DNA of 64,000 nucleotides from Siphlonurus alternatus (taxonomy: Eukaryota; Arthropoda; Insecta; Ephemeroptera; Siphlonuridae): assembly GCA_949825025.1 (NCBI GenBank), contig OX463778.1, forward strand, positions 40,005,194 to 40,069,193, given 5' to 3'. Position numbers and translations under genes: made by a program. Positions 41,423-55,730 of this stretch are shown piece by piece. The notes below the pieces were generated by a model. The model worked only from the letters and a program-made list of their open reading frames with translations. It did not search any database and was not told the DNA's origin. Numbering within the stretch: the stretch's first letter is position 1; every line of letters starts with the position of its first letter.

Positions 41423-41617
41423 GTGTTTGTCCTGTACTCTGCTCGAATCATGGACGCTACGGGGGTGGAATGTGTCACTGCGAGGAGGGGTGGAAAGGTG
41501 CTGAATGTGACGTCCCCGAACACGATTGCGAGACCCCCGACTGTTCAGGACACGGACAATGTCTTGGAGGGGTGTGCGTCTGTCACTCAGGGTGGAAAGG
41601 CAACTTCTGCGAGCAAG
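41423..41617 (+). CDS. Ten-m: Teneurin exon D: EGF2 and EGF3
   Basis: This 195-nt exon lies between acceptor ...tttgttccgtag and donor |gtaaga, phase 1 at both ends. EGF2 reads [19 protein letters not shown] and ends GWKGAEC. It has only five cysteines, because the third position is Tyr (HGRY). EGF3 is a complete six-cysteine repeat ([24 protein letters not shown]). In teneurins the unpaired cysteine left in EGF2 by this Tyr/Phe replacement forms an intermolecular disulfide and gives the covalent homodimer, so the missing cysteine is a family signature and not a defect. Confidence 0.95.
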
Positions 41618-42097
41618 GTAAGAATGTGTATTTCAAAGTGTATAAAAAAAAACATTTAGGCCATGCGGGTTGCCTCTTTTCAGGGGCTTACTATATTATG
41701 GTTATACAGTTGGTCACTAGGGTATAAATATAGTTAAAAAGAGTAATGGAATATTGTGAATGTACTTGTAGAGTAACTGGGCAACACATTTTGCCTAACA
41801 AGCGTAAATGTACTTGAGAACTTCTCAAAGGTAAAACTGCTATAATGAGATTCAAAAGATGTACAGTACAGGTACCAGTTTTACATATGCTACTCCACGT
41901 ATGCATACCTTTTATACTGTGATAGTAAATAATGATGGTCACGAAACTACTGGTTTCTAGGAATCAAAACATCACCAATTCATACTGTACTATTCGTTCC
42001 AAACAACGGTGTAAAGTTTTTGGTCGTCTAGGCCCTTAGAGTTTGCAAGACTTCTTCTAAACTAAGACCTTTGACATCAAAGTGATAGTGATCAAAT

Positions 42098-42128
<31 letters not shown>

Positions 42129-45100
42129 CTGCCGTTGACTTTTTACTTGGTTGTATACCAGTACATGAATGAATTGCTTCTGTTGGGTCTTCAGTAGAAA
42201 ACGATTTGAATCGGAAGTTTCGTACAAAAAATTCAAGCTCGGAACATGAAAGACTATCAAAGACGTAAATATCGTTGGTAGAAAATGTATATATAGAAAT
42301 GTCAACAAATTATTATCAATTTTTATTAATAAATGCCAAGTTTCATTATTTCTTCTATTATAGCTTATGGTAAACTTATCATGGTTTTTAAATTGCAAGT
42401 CATTCCAGCTGCATTATTATTTTATGTCTATATACATACAAACACACACACACACACATATTTCTATAGTGCTGTCATATTAACATTACAACAATATTTA
42501 TAAAGCTGTACAAATCTAAATGTTTTTCATTATTACAACATTTTTTTATTTAAAAAGCTCTTCTTCTGTTCTATTGAAAAAGTTAATTATTTTAATTACT
42601 AACCAAATATTTTATTTTACAATGTCAATTACCATATAATTTTGAATGTTATCAAAGGCATTGTAAATTTCAAATTATAAAATAATAAAGTAATTGTATG
42701 TAAATACCGTGCGAAGATGAGATTTACATTTCATATTTGCAGATATTTTCAAGATTATAAGTGGTTACATGAATAGTTAGAGGTAGGTTAGTTAGCTAGG
42801 ATGAAACATAGTTTTCGCTTTCAATAAACTTTTCCCTTTGTATGTATAAGCGTCATCATTGCAGCGTAAAATAGTTTATGTAAATTTACCTTTCTATATA
42901 CTCCTTTCAACTTAATTAACATGACCTGAGAGAATATTATAAAGGAAGATTATATAATATAGTACCTCCAGGCGAAATGATAAAATGCATATTAATATAA
43001 TTTTGTAAGTAATTTTTATATATATACATGGTGTTAACTATAACGAGATTCCTTTAATATTTAAAAAAAAAAAGTTGAATGAAACGTTGGCATTCTGCCA
43101 TATCTACACCGCAGTAAAAAATAGTAAACATAAAAAAGCAATGATATATAATAATAAAAAAAAAACGATCATGATGATAATTTTTTTTTCTTCTTTATTA
43201 AGATTAAATTCAAACACAAAGTTATAAATTCTATACGATTAAATATCATTGAAACTTTTATATTTTTTTATCATTTTTAATGCTTTATGAACTTATTTAA
43301 CTCGTAATAATGTCTGCGGTTGTCAGCAATGTGGTTTTATTTAGCTCTCTATCTCCTCCCCCCCCTTATCTCTCTCTGGCTCGTTGGAGAGTAGAAAATT
43401 GTCTTAGTCAGCACTAAGACTTGATCTGTCAGGCACACATGCAGGACAATGCTTTATATAATGTAAAAAAAAAAGTTTTACGTAAGGCTTGCAAAAATGG
43501 CCATGTTCGTATTGAATATAAGTCTCTTGTTCTGATTTTTGCTTGAAGCAAGAAAATTCCTTGCCATATTATTTCACTACTTGCTATTCAAAAAAATAAT
43601 ACAGAAATGTTTTATCTGAAAGAAGAGAAAGGCAAACATTGATTCTTAACAGTAAAGTAGGCATATTGTTGTCCTTAACGCGCTCTTGTGTCTAAATTAA
43701 TTCTTTGGTGTAGAAAAAATTTATAATATTCTTTTTTCAAATATAGAATATACGTATGTTTAAAATTTTTAATCACTATGCATTACGTAATGTAAATAAC
43801 ACATTGTAGGGATATAATATATTATATATATAAAAAAAAAATGTAATTAAAAATGTGTCTGAACTAAAATAATCAATATATCATACAAAAGAAATCAGGT
43901 AAATTCAACTTAAAATCTAAAAGAAGTTAAAAAAAATAATTTAAAAATTTAATTATTTTTTAATGTTTTTAGCCAAGAATATCAATAGAATGATTGTTGC
44001 CAATAGTAATAAATTTCTATCAGAATATAAATTAAACAATTCTGCCCCATATAATTATCATTGTTTGAGTTTACGCATGTTTGAGCTAAATTCAATTAGT
44101 AATAATAATAGTTTAACATCCATCAAGGCTTGTTTGTGTTTTATAATATTATTTTATGATAATGACACATTGTAATTGTTTTTCATATTTTATTACAACA
44201 TTAATATGTAGTAAATAAACATTCCATATTTTATGATGCAATACATAAACATAGTTTAATAATAGTGAGTACATTAGTTATATAACTTTAATATATTTTT
44301 ATATAGTCAAACGAAATATGTTTGTAAACATTGAAATTATTATAAAAATATTCATCTATCATGGAGTAAAAGAGCAACGATGATAAAAAGTTACTATTTC
44401 AATATATTTAATACAAATAGTGTAGTTAGAGCAATATAAACAAAAAAATTCATATAAAAAATCACAAACCTAGAGATAAACAAAGGAAATTTTAAAGAAA
44501 AAAAAACTATTAAAAAGTCATACACAAAAATAATTTATTAAAAAAAGTATTTGTAAGTTTCATGGTAGAATTTATTTTTAGTTTTTATAATTTTAAATCT
44601 TTTGAGAATCAAAACATAAAAATCAGAAAATTTACATTGATATTCAAGAATACAACATACTCACCGCGCATGTTAATTAATTTCATTTAATTCATTTGTA
44701 GGGAGGAATAAATGTCTGAAAAATGAATTATATTATAAATTAAACAATATAATTTGTATGTAACTTCCTTTTAAAGAAAATTATATATATTCAAATTAAG
44801 GTACGTGATTTTATTTGATGTAGCTGCATGCTTGAGTCACTGTAGAGATAAAATATCGGATTTGCATGCAAGGTGGGCGATTGGCGTTTGAGAGAAGCAG
44901 ATGTTAGCAACGATCCGCGTGCTAAGGGAAAAAGCATTGCTATCCTACCTTGCTTCAAGCCATCTACTTTAAGAAGGTTCCCCATTGATTTCTCTAAAAT
45001 CGACTACAACGCCACCAACGATGGAATCCTGTACTAGATTTAACACTTGAAATAAAAAATTTGAAAGTATTCAAATAAAAAAATAAATAAATAAGGTGAT

Positions 45101-45280
45101 AATATATCGGTTTATAAATAATAGAGTCTTGTTGTACTATTTAATTTTAGGGACAAGAAATATTATTTGAGCTTAAAGAACCAAAAGTTTACAGTCATAT
45201 CGTTCTCAGTGTATAATAATAAATTGGGTTGGGCGGTAAAGAAAGGATGAGAAAACGAGAATTGGTCGAGGTACTGTATA

Positions 45281-45284
<4 letters not shown>

Positions 45285-45368
<84 letters not shown>
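45285..45368. repeat. (TA)n microsatellite, about 84 bp
   Basis: Uninterrupted alternating TA run. Confidence 0.97.
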
Positions 45369-45372
<4 letters not shown>

Positions 45373-48300
45373 GCTGCTTCTCTTGTTTCGAAACTTAAAG
45401 TTAAATTCACTTTATAATACAAACACCACAGTGAGAGAAGAAGTTTCAAGCGACTCTATATTCTTGTAATTGCAAATAAGTTTCAGTACTGTCGACATTG
45501 TCTTCTAGCTAAACTCTTCTCTCCCTTTCTCTCTTGTCTTCTACTTAATGTAAGTGAAACCTTCTCGTTTTTCATATGGAAACTAACTTGGAAAATTTCT
45601 CATGTTTGTTGGATATTATTACTACTTTTTTATACTTCATACATTTTTTTTTAGATAATTTATAAGGTGGTGGTTCTTTGAAATTGTTTGTCACTTTTTT
45701 TTTTTTAGAAAAAAAAATGAGCGTCGCTTTTTTTACTCTTTTACAAACGTCAACATCGAATAAGAAGACCCTGTGCGAAGAAGCGTTCTCTTGAGTTGAA
45801 AAATATTTGCTCAGCGTGAGATTCTTGACTTAAAAACTTGATTAAAATTTTCTGTCAACATCTGCCTTTTTTTAACCAATGAAAAGTAGTTATTACCAGT
45901 CAAGTATTAATTTTACTTTTACTATATAATTATTATAAAATAAAATTTTAAAATAAAAATTTGAACACGATCTTTCTAAGATGGAGTAGTTGTTTTGAAT
46001 ATAATATATTAGCCTACAAGCGTTAAAAGAAAGTCGTCGGATCGAGGGAAATCGGCCCGTCGGTATAATCATAATTTAAAATGAATGATTGACCAATTTC
46101 ATAAAATTAAATAACACATTTTTTTTAAAAAAAAAAACATTTTTCAATATTATTTACGAATCATAATATAGAATATATATATACAAAATTCTTCTCCTGA
46201 AAATGGCAAGCAATTTAAAAAAAAAAAAAAAAAAAAAAAGACTATTACTCAAATACGTCACATAATTTTGCATATAGACAGATTACAATTTCTATACGGA
46301 GGAAGAAGTTTGTGTATTTCAGTAAAGAAAATCTTGTTTGTTCCATGGTTGCCATGACAATATACTGCATACTATACAATTAGAATTAAAATTAAAAGAG
46401 AGGTCTTTAATTAAATTTCCTAATGGGTTTCATGTCTCATTTGCTTGCATATATCCCTTTTTTGTATGTTAAAAAGTAAAAGGGTATATAAGCAGCGTGT
46501 TTTGATGATTGGTCTAATAGTATAAAGTAAACTTCGGACTGGAGGATTTAGGAAGGGGGTAGTTTTGCTATCTGGGGCACCATACTCGCTGGTTCACAGC
46601 AACTCCCCCGCTTTGGTGCTCGCTCAGTCGGTGCTGCCTGCACCACAAACAGCCACTCCCCCACCCCTAAGCTCCCTGGCAGTGCCTGCCTCCACCCTCA
46701 TAGCCACCAACCCCACCTGCATTATCTCTCCCCCACCCCTTTTATACCATCCCCTGCTGTGATCAGAACAACCACACAGGATTTATGTACATGTTCCCAC
46801 GTTAAGTGCATGGCATAACGCATTCCATGAATTGCAGTTTACGTGTTAACTGCCATAAAACATTAAGAATATAATGCATAATCGTGTTTTTACTATGATT
46901 TATAAATCCATCAATATTTTAACTTTTATTATAAGTATCATAATTTATATAAATTTATATTTTGTTTATATCAATATTTTATATATTTTAGGCATGAGTA
47001 TGTTCTTTTTTTATTCCACAATTTCAAGTATGTATAGAAAAATAAATTTCACGAGTATTTTATTTCATAAGTACTTGACTTCCATTTTAATGATTTGATA
47101 ATTGCCACTTTAAAAATCCACTAAATATTTTTTGTGTTAGATATTATGAAATAAATTATTATTTTTCTTGCAATTTTGTTATAATTGGTGAGTTTTTAAG
47201 TATCCACTTCAAATTAATTAAATTTGTCTCTTTTAATTTATATCGACATGACGCAATATAGCAATTATCGAGTTTATTTATTGTGCGTTTATATTTATAA
47301 GAAAAACATGTATTAAAATCACTCTTTTCTCAATTAAAGTTGTTTTAATGTTTTACATTAATAAAGTTTCATTCATACAAATATGATAATATATGTCGCA
47401 GCATTTATTATACAGTCCTAAATTTGGCGTGATTTTTCTGAATAATATATTTATAAATGCTTCGTAATAAATAAATTTTACAATAAAATTTTAACCATTT
47501 TTTTTTTAATTTGTTCATGCAGAAAAAAAATAGATATGTGACTCATTAGTAAACCCCAAGAGTTTGAGAAAACTCGAAAACGGGGAACGTCTTTTTTACA
47601 GAGATAAATTTCTAACAATTAAAATGGCAAATGTATTTAATATAATTAATTCGTAGAAGATAAACAAATTGTGGCTATAATATTAAAAAAAAAACATTAA
47701 AATTATATACTTTAAAATTTTGAACACAGAATTCATGTATCTACTTAAATATATTACAGGTTAAAACGCGTGAAGAAAATATCATGTCCTTACAATGGCA
47801 TATAAGCCCTTTTGCACCGCACGAAAATGAGCCCGCCATGCAGATAAGATGTAAAATCAGAAATTCATGTTTCTTCGATAAAGTTAAATTTAAATGGAAA
47901 AAAAATCTAATTAAAAAGTACGAAAAATCACTATCAAATTTATTGGGACGTTTTACACCAGTAGCTCTGTCCCAATCTATAATAATGTATAATACAATAT
48001 ATACATTGCCTGGTTTTGCAACTGCTGGAATACACTGAATAATTAATTATATATAATATAATTATCATCTACAGAGCAATATTGCAGCAGCGCAGCAGCT
48101 GTATTATTACAGTGTCATCGTTGTAAGATTTAAACGTAATTGTTTGCTTTAGATAACAAAAGTGAATATGAAAACAAACAAGAACAAAAAAGTGCTGCTC
48201 ATCAAAATTGAAAATTATAATATAATTTTCCTCGCTCAGCTATATATAGGTGATAATATTTGCTATAAGAAATACATTTGAAATTTAATTTACGAACTCG

Positions 48301-49565
48301 ACTAGCTCTTTACATAGTCTTAAAAACTTGTTTACCATCACCCAGATCAGATACGTTCCTTCCACTTGTATATTTGTATATCGCTGCTATATACTTACCT
48401 ATACGGTCCGTTTGCCTTTCGTTTCCTCACTATCTCTTGAGATTTGAAAAAAGCTTTTTTGAAACGTTCCTATTAAGGATTCTGTCACTCAAATTTTTGA
48501 CACACCCTTATCAAACTTACTTTCTTTAGTATAAAAATAAAATCTATATATATGTATACTGTATATATATACGTCAAGGGCTATAAAGCCTATAAACTAA
48601 ATTTTCTATATATTTTTTTCCTGCTAAAAGCACTCGAGTCACATCAAAGCATATCCAATACAGACCAGTTGATGAGGTTACCGGTCTCATCCCTTTACAC
48701 CCCCACCCGTTTCTCTCTCCGTGTGCATATTGCTTTTTAATGTAAATCCTTTCAGTCTTTCTCTCTCTCGCAACAGATAAAATGCGATAAAACACATACG
48801 TAATTATAAAGGTCTGACAATAAAACAAATTGCAAATTAAATTAAATAGGGTGGTACAATATTGCATTTGCTCTGCACTTTAGTCACATAATTGGAAATA
48901 ATAAATTTTTTATAGAGAGTTTTAATACAATTCTATTTTGCTTTAAAAATGTTACGAAATAGTATTATACTGAGATATAAAAAAAAGGTTTTAAAATAAT
49001 AGCAGGAGTTAAAATTTAATATTGAGAATATTCTTTTATGATTTTTTTCTATCGCAAAAAGTATCCGATATTTATGTTGAAAAGAAAATTACATTTACAA
49101 AAATTTAAAATATTATTTTGTCGTATAAAGGAAGCTATTAAAATTATAGCTAAATTAATATTAGCTCTAGTCTGATAATAAATTGTATTTTTTTTTTTCA
49201 GTTATGTGTTAAAATGGATAATAATTTGATTTAATTACATTTATACTATGTTTAAATTACATTGGTATATATATTTTGTATTACAAAGTTAGAAAAATTA
49301 TCCCAATTATTTTCACTTTAGAATCCTCCGGATTGAAAGGGCGGAGTCAGCTTGAAATTTGCACACGCAAAGACCGAGGATTAGACGGGATGGAGCACGG
49401 GATGATTGCAAGCGTTCCTTCCTGCTGCCGCGCGGGGGTTGTAATTATATTGCAGAGAGGAGTAGGGGATAGGTGTGTTGGAGGATAAGGAGTACAAGAA
49501 AACGGCAGCAAAAGCAGAGCGGGAGGAAGGGAGAGAAGAAGCCTTGCTGTCAGCATAATTACCGG

Positions 49566-49724
<159 letters not shown>

Positions 49725-50949
49725 GTGAATGTAAAGTGTCCAATTTCACGTCAAGTATTCCCTCTTCTCTCTTCTCTCCCTCACTCCTTCTTGCTTGCTT
49801 TCTTGAGTACAAGAACCAATAACTCTTAGCTCTACAGTTGCCTACTTAAACAAGACCAAGCTACAAAGTTTAAAAAAGGTACAAATTGTAATAAAAAAAA
49901 AAACACAAATTTTATAAGAAAATAATAATTATAATCATGTTTTAAAATCATATTAAAAATAAATTACTATTATGATAAGTGCTTTTTTATTAAATAATTT
50001 TTTAAACTTTTTCTTTTTTCATATATATGATAGGAAAAAAATATATTTCAGAAAGTTTATCACATTTTTATAAATAAATAAATAAATTGTATTGAAAGTA
50101 ATATTATTTTTGAAAAGATGAAATATTAAATCTTGTTTCCAATAAAGCGATCTGTACAGTAATATAATATATTGGTTTGTTATACTGGAGTCAGTACGGT
50201 GTTTAATATCTAGCAGGGCTGACTGAGTTGAGATCTCCCGAGCAGCCAGAGAGTAGAAAGCCGAGATCACAACAGATTGTTTTTCCCATCCTGCCTGGCA
50301 ACCAATCGTGTTTTCATCGATCCCTTCAAGCCAAGACGAGAGAGCGCGCACGTGGAATCAAAAGTCCCCTCCTCATCGATATTGCGACGAGGTGCCACTC
50401 TTAACAGGTGTTCCATGTACTCAGATAGAAGGGAAAAAAGTCTTTTTTACACAAGAGAAAAGGAAAAAAAAAAAAAGAAGCTTGTATCAAATTTACTTTC
50501 TAGCCATTTTCAAAAAAAGTCCTTTCAACATTTTACAAGATAATTCAGTCATTATTTTAAAGATTTTTGTTAACAAAGGAATTTTTGAACACTTTGATAT
50601 TGATATTATTTTATATTGTTAGTCATAACATAATTCATGTATCTTAAAAATATTATATATCAAGTTACAGTAAAGAAATGATATTTAATATTTTATAAAA
50701 AATATTACAAAGAAGCAAAGAAATGTGAAGTATGTATAAACAAAAACGAGATGAAGAAAAAACTTCGTGTGTATAAATTATGGTTCTTCAGTGTAATGTT
50801 TGGAGTCAAGTGCACGCACACGATATCTCAGTCATATATATATTATGACGTATACTTAGAATATCTATACCACGTGATTTTGATTGACGTGACACACCTC
50901 ACTAACGTGTTTCGTGTACAAACAACATTCTCTACAAAACCTTCGAGTA

Positions 50950-51395
50950 TAATGTTACTGACTGACGTGGCATATATTCTGCATTAACGTGATACTGACG
51001 TGTTTCAATGGAGTGCACGAACCTCACGAGTTTACTACATTCTTCTACAGACTTTTAATTTTTACATATTATGTTACTGACGTGGCATATCTTCTGCACT
51101 GACGTGACATTCACGTGTGTTTTATTTTATTTGTTGCAATGAATTGCACGACCTCACGAGTTCCATTCTTTTCTGGAATTTTAATTTTCACATATTAAAT
51201 TACTGACTGACGTGGCATTGACGTGATATTGACGTGTTTTACGTTGTTTATTGCAATGGAACACAAACCTCACGAGTTCATTACATTATTCTGTACGGGC
51301 TTTTCATACAATATGTTACTGACTGACGTGGCATATCTTCCACTGACGTGTTTCGTGTTGTTTGTTACAGTGGAGTGCGCGGACCCCACGTGCTC
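50950..51395 (+). repeat. Tandem array of about 120-bp units derived from the exon E 3' splice junction
   Basis: Four related units start with (g)ttactgac(tgac)gtggcat at 50954, 51073, 51199 and 51315. Each runs through ...gacgtg...tttgtt to a caATGGA/cagTGGA junction, followed by gagtgc.cg.acc.cacg. The last unit contains the real acceptor (AG at 51369-51370) and the first 20-25 nt of exon E. The three upstream units have AA at the acceptor position (51007-51008, 51138-51139, 51255-51256). Confidence 0.82.
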
Positions 51396-51580
51396 GCAGC
51401 ACGGCTCGTGTGTTGGTGGTCGCTGCTACTGCAAGGCTGGCTGGCAGGGTGCCAACTGCTCAGTGCTGGACCAGCAGGTGTACCAATGTCTGCCGGGATG
51501 CTCTGAACATGGATCTTACGACCTCGAGAGTGGCGCTTGCGTCTGTGACAACTTCTGGACCGGCCTGGACTGCTCGGAAG
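51371..51580 (+). CDS. Ten-m: Teneurin exon E: EGF4 and EGF5
   Basis: This 210-nt exon lies between acceptor ...ttgtttgttacag and donor |gtgagt, phase 1 at both ends. EGF4 is complete ([26 protein letters not shown]). A short DQQVYQ linker leads to EGF5, [20 protein letters not shown] and on, where Tyr (HGSY) replaces the third cysteine. This is the second of the two odd-cysteine repeats that mark teneurins. The exon is GC-rich. The roughly 400 bp before it carry decayed tandem copies of the splice junction and of the first 20-25 nt of this exon (see findings). Confidence 0.95.
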
Positions 51581-53723
51581 GTGAGTAACAAAAGTGTAGT
51601 CTTGCACGTTTTACTGGTATTAAGATTCACAAAGATTTTTAAATTTTCACAAAGTTTCAAAATTCCAAAAAAAAATTTAACACTTCGAATTTGCTTAAGT
51701 TTTCTCAACTTTTTAATTATAAGCGTATTATGAAGAGACCTAAAAAATCGTAAGTTTTGTTTCTATTCATATCAATACGTTCACGGTACGGAAAGCCCCT
51801 GAAACGTAGGCTATTTGCTTTGCATATGTGCTCAAAAAGTTGTATATTTTACAGGGTGTTAATTTTATGATTAAATCTGTAATATACACACATTAATCAT
51901 TATAATTAAAATAATATTTACTTTTATTAACATTAACATACAATAATAACAAACATTGCAATATTAATATTTAATCAATTTAAACCAATGAATTATTGTC
52001 TACCTGGAAAGATAACAAAACACATAATATGTGTTTATATTATAAATTTGTTGGCATGATTAGGAAGATTATCGTCGTGATAAATTACAAGGACTAAATG
52101 CAAGGACGGTCGGTAAATATAAGCAAGGGGATGCTCGATGTATAGGAGAGAGCTTGATATACTGCAAGTCTTTATTGCCCAAGAAGCATCGAACCAAAAC
52201 GTACGGTATATAAACTATACACAATGTTATTAATTAGCCTAGAAAAGTTAAGCCTAATGAAGCATAAAAGTTATTAGTGCTCAACTTTTTTTTTGACAAA
52301 TTATCTAGTCATTAGTTATCAAGGCTTGTATATGTCAAAAGAAATTTACCCATCGTTAATCTTTAGATATTTAAACAAAGTAATTACTACATCATGGAAT
52401 TTTTTATATAATATTATATATTTTTAATATATATATTTTTAAAAAACCTTTATAAATTTAAATATATGTTGTATAAAATTTCATCTTGATAATAAAATTG
52501 ATTAATGAATATTAAAGGTTTTAATTAAAAAATTAGGTCAAAGGTTTACATTATACTATATTAATCATGAATGATAATCAAGCATTTATATAAAAGGTAG
52601 AAAAAAATAAAATATAAGTACTTTGTTAGTAATTTTTATTTCAATTTACTAACAGTATGTCATAATAAAAATTAGTGTTAAATTTTTAATAAAAAGTTTA
52701 AAATAAGCAGAAGCTGTTTTGAACCAACAGTATAAAAGACTGCTGGTGTCAAAATAATATTACTATAAGTTTTCGGTCTTCTCGTTAGTAATATTGTCTG
52801 TAAATCAGAAACAAAGTTAAAAGTAAATTAATACGATGTGATAGCTTTGAGAAAAGATAAAAACGAGAAATAAATCACACAGTAAAATATGGCGAGGGGT
52901 TTGTTAGCTCGTGCTGAAATACTGTGACCCACCAAAAGTGTCGTGCTCAAGGTTTGGCGTCCCGGTCATTGCAGACAGACATACTAGGCGAGGTCGTGAC
53001 CCTACCCTCCCCCACCCCCTCCGCGTGACGCAACGCACCCGCCCGTCACTCCGCGGCGCCGCACGGAGGCTCTGGGGGCAATCAATATTCCGGACCAAGC
53101 GTGCCACCACGCTACGTTTTCAGCCCAAAATCAAGCCATCGCTCAAACAATTTACCTTGCTTTCAAATAAAATTCATTGGCTAAATCGTCATAACTCTTC
53201 TTTTGCTGATACATCGTGTATCTTTATGGTTCTGATTTTATATCCAAGTTAAGATTTTACTGTCATATTTTATTTGTACGGTTTTAGATTTATGTTATTT
53301 CGAGTTATTTCTTTTTTATGCAATTTTAGAATAAAATTAAATTAATACACATCTATTATCAATAAAAATTAAATTAATAAATAATACTTGATTTATATAT
53401 ATTAAATTAAGATAATTTCAAATTATATGATAAAGTTTTAATTGTTTTCCAGCAGATTAATTCATTCATGATATGTAATATATATTCCTTCTAAGCTAAA
53501 TTGAACTTTATTGGTGTATCAAACAAGAAATCTCGACAAAAAAGTAATTTGATGTACGATCACCTCGAGGTCGAGGCAGGAAGCGGAACGTGCTGGCTGC
53601 GAAACTTTTGCTTGCTTGCCTGAATGCCTGCCTGCTGTTTGGATGGTCTACTACTGCTGTGTTTAGCACTCGCACAGTGCGGAGGCATTGATCCTGAGGA
53701 GAAGAAGAGTAGGGCCAAACTTT

Positions 53724-53767
<44 letters not shown>
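53724..53767 (+). repeat. (CT)n microsatellite, about 44 bp
   Basis: Uninterrupted CT run. Confidence 0.95.
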
Positions 53768-53772
<5 letters not shown>

Positions 53773-54426
53773 CCTTTCCTACTTCACTGTTGTATAAGGA
53801 AGAACTGACTGAGAACGCCGATATATTATCAGCACAGAAGAAAACATCCATATACTAAAATTCACGTAAACATTGATGACGTCAAACAATTATATTCTAT
53901 ATTTTTAACTAATAATAATATTAACAATTTATTTTTTTATTTATACTTTTATAATAATGAAATAAAAAAACTAATACTAAATATTAATTTGACGTTTAGT
54001 ACTTCATTTAAACGAAGAGTGGATTGGGGTATAGTAAGCACGTCGGTTGAAAGGATGGGTTGGCAAGTGGAAGTGCCTGATTCACGCCGCCCGCAACGCA
54101 CCACTAGTGACGCATGGTCCCATTAAAGTACTACACGCTTCTACAACGGCGGGCCTGCTAGAAGTACGTACTGGTGGCTAACACTACAACATTTCTCTCT
54201 CCTCCCACTACTATTTCAAATCCATACTAGCTATATGTATGTATGTGTGTGTGTATACTCGGCTCATGCTCTGGCATGCCATACATTTACGACTTCTACT
54301 GGGGAACATTTACCGCGAGAAAGAACACAATACTATTCACAAAACCCTTTTGAGAATATATTACATAGCATTGAATATATATTACTATGTTCTAATTTCA
54401 AATATATATCTACATAAACATAATAT

Positions 54427-54428
<2 letters not shown>

Positions 54429-54465
<37 letters not shown>
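54429..54465. repeat. (AT)n microsatellite, about 37 bp
   Basis: Uninterrupted AT run. Confidence 0.95.
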
Positions 54466-54466
<1 letters not shown>

Positions 54467-54688
54467 CTAAAGATCTATACACTTTACTTGTATAAATTTA
54501 CTTTTTTTGTTCTCTCTTATAAATAAATAATATATGCTGGCACGATTTTTAGATCACAAATTATGAATGGAATATAAAATGAATGTATATTTCATTGATT
54601 ACTGCATTCTATATGTTTCTTCCCACAGTAAAAAAAAAAAAAAAAAATGCGATGCTCTCACAGTACATGCTTCTATAATATTAAATGA

Positions 54689-54691
<3 letters not shown>

Positions 54692-54763
<72 letters not shown>
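54692..54763 (+). repeat. (GA)n microsatellite, about 72 bp
   Basis: Uninterrupted GA run, opposite in orientation to the CT tract about 0.9 kb upstream. Confidence 0.96.
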
Positions 54764-54767
<4 letters not shown>

Positions 54768-55684
54768 GATACTCTCTTTCCACAATAACACGATAATTTT
54801 AACATTCTCTCTTTATGTTTAAAAATAAAATCACAGCTGTACAAGTCCTCCTACTCTTGCGTTTGTTGCAAAAACACCGTCTAGTGCTTCACATTTCAAT
54901 ACGTTGTGACAGTGATGTATTATATCATGAAGTTAAAACATATTTTTTTTTATCATGAAAATTAAGCTTAATTCACAAACATATTGATTTTTATCTGTTG
55001 AAAAATATTCTAACAAATATTATCAGTACCAATTTTATTCTCTATGGAACTAAATTTTGTGTATAACTATGTGTGTATTTACCAACACAGTATTAGTTCA
55101 ATGATTGCTAAATTCAGTTACCAACTCTCTCCATCTATACATTTAGTTATCGTGTGTGTGTGTGCGCCTCTCTCGAGCAAGCTCTGATCACATTTGATCA
55201 AACCAACGAGGTTAGGGGACGTAAATAATAATAATTTGTCAGTGCTGTATGGATCGATTGGTTATCAGAAGCTCCCTGGGGTCATCGACCCTCTCACGTG
55301 AATGGCGTGTCATGCGTGCAGCTTGTCTTGTATTCTCCAAACGAAAAACTCTGCTATATATTATATAATATATATATTTTTTTTAAATAAAAATTTCAAG
55401 TACTGTAGTAGTATATTTTTTAGAGACTATAAAAAAAATCAAAAGCACTAGAGGTAAAATATTAACTTAATATTAAAGATATGACATTTTTTATATTATG
55501 TCTGTAAAGGTTTAAATACTACATACTACATAAATTATTACATTCATTACTTAATATTTTTTGTTGTGATAAACCAACATAAAAGGGCATGAAAAGTAAT
55601 ATTTGAATCATAAAAGAGAAAATATGATTTCATGTTTTGTTTCTTTATTTACTGAACGTTGTAATAATATATCAATTGATAACT

Positions 55685-55689
<5 letters not shown>

Positions 55690-55729
<40 letters not shown>
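55690..55729 (+). repeat. Poly(A) tract, 40 bp
   Basis: Pure A run. It could be the tail of an old retroposon, but no flanking duplication or body was recognised. Confidence 0.97.

Positions 55730-55730
<1 letters not shown>

Noticed and set aside
46565..46762. Proline-rich 65-codon frame in the intron between exons D and E
   Set aside because: C-rich low-complexity DNA. There is no acceptor with a pyrimidine tract, no matching phase, and no place for such a segment between EGF3 and EGF4 of teneurins.
47784..48038. 84-codon frame MSLQWHISPF...
   Set aside because: The peptide is moderately protein-like, but there are no splice signals in a fitting phase, no recognised family and AT-rich codon use. 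It cannot be supported.
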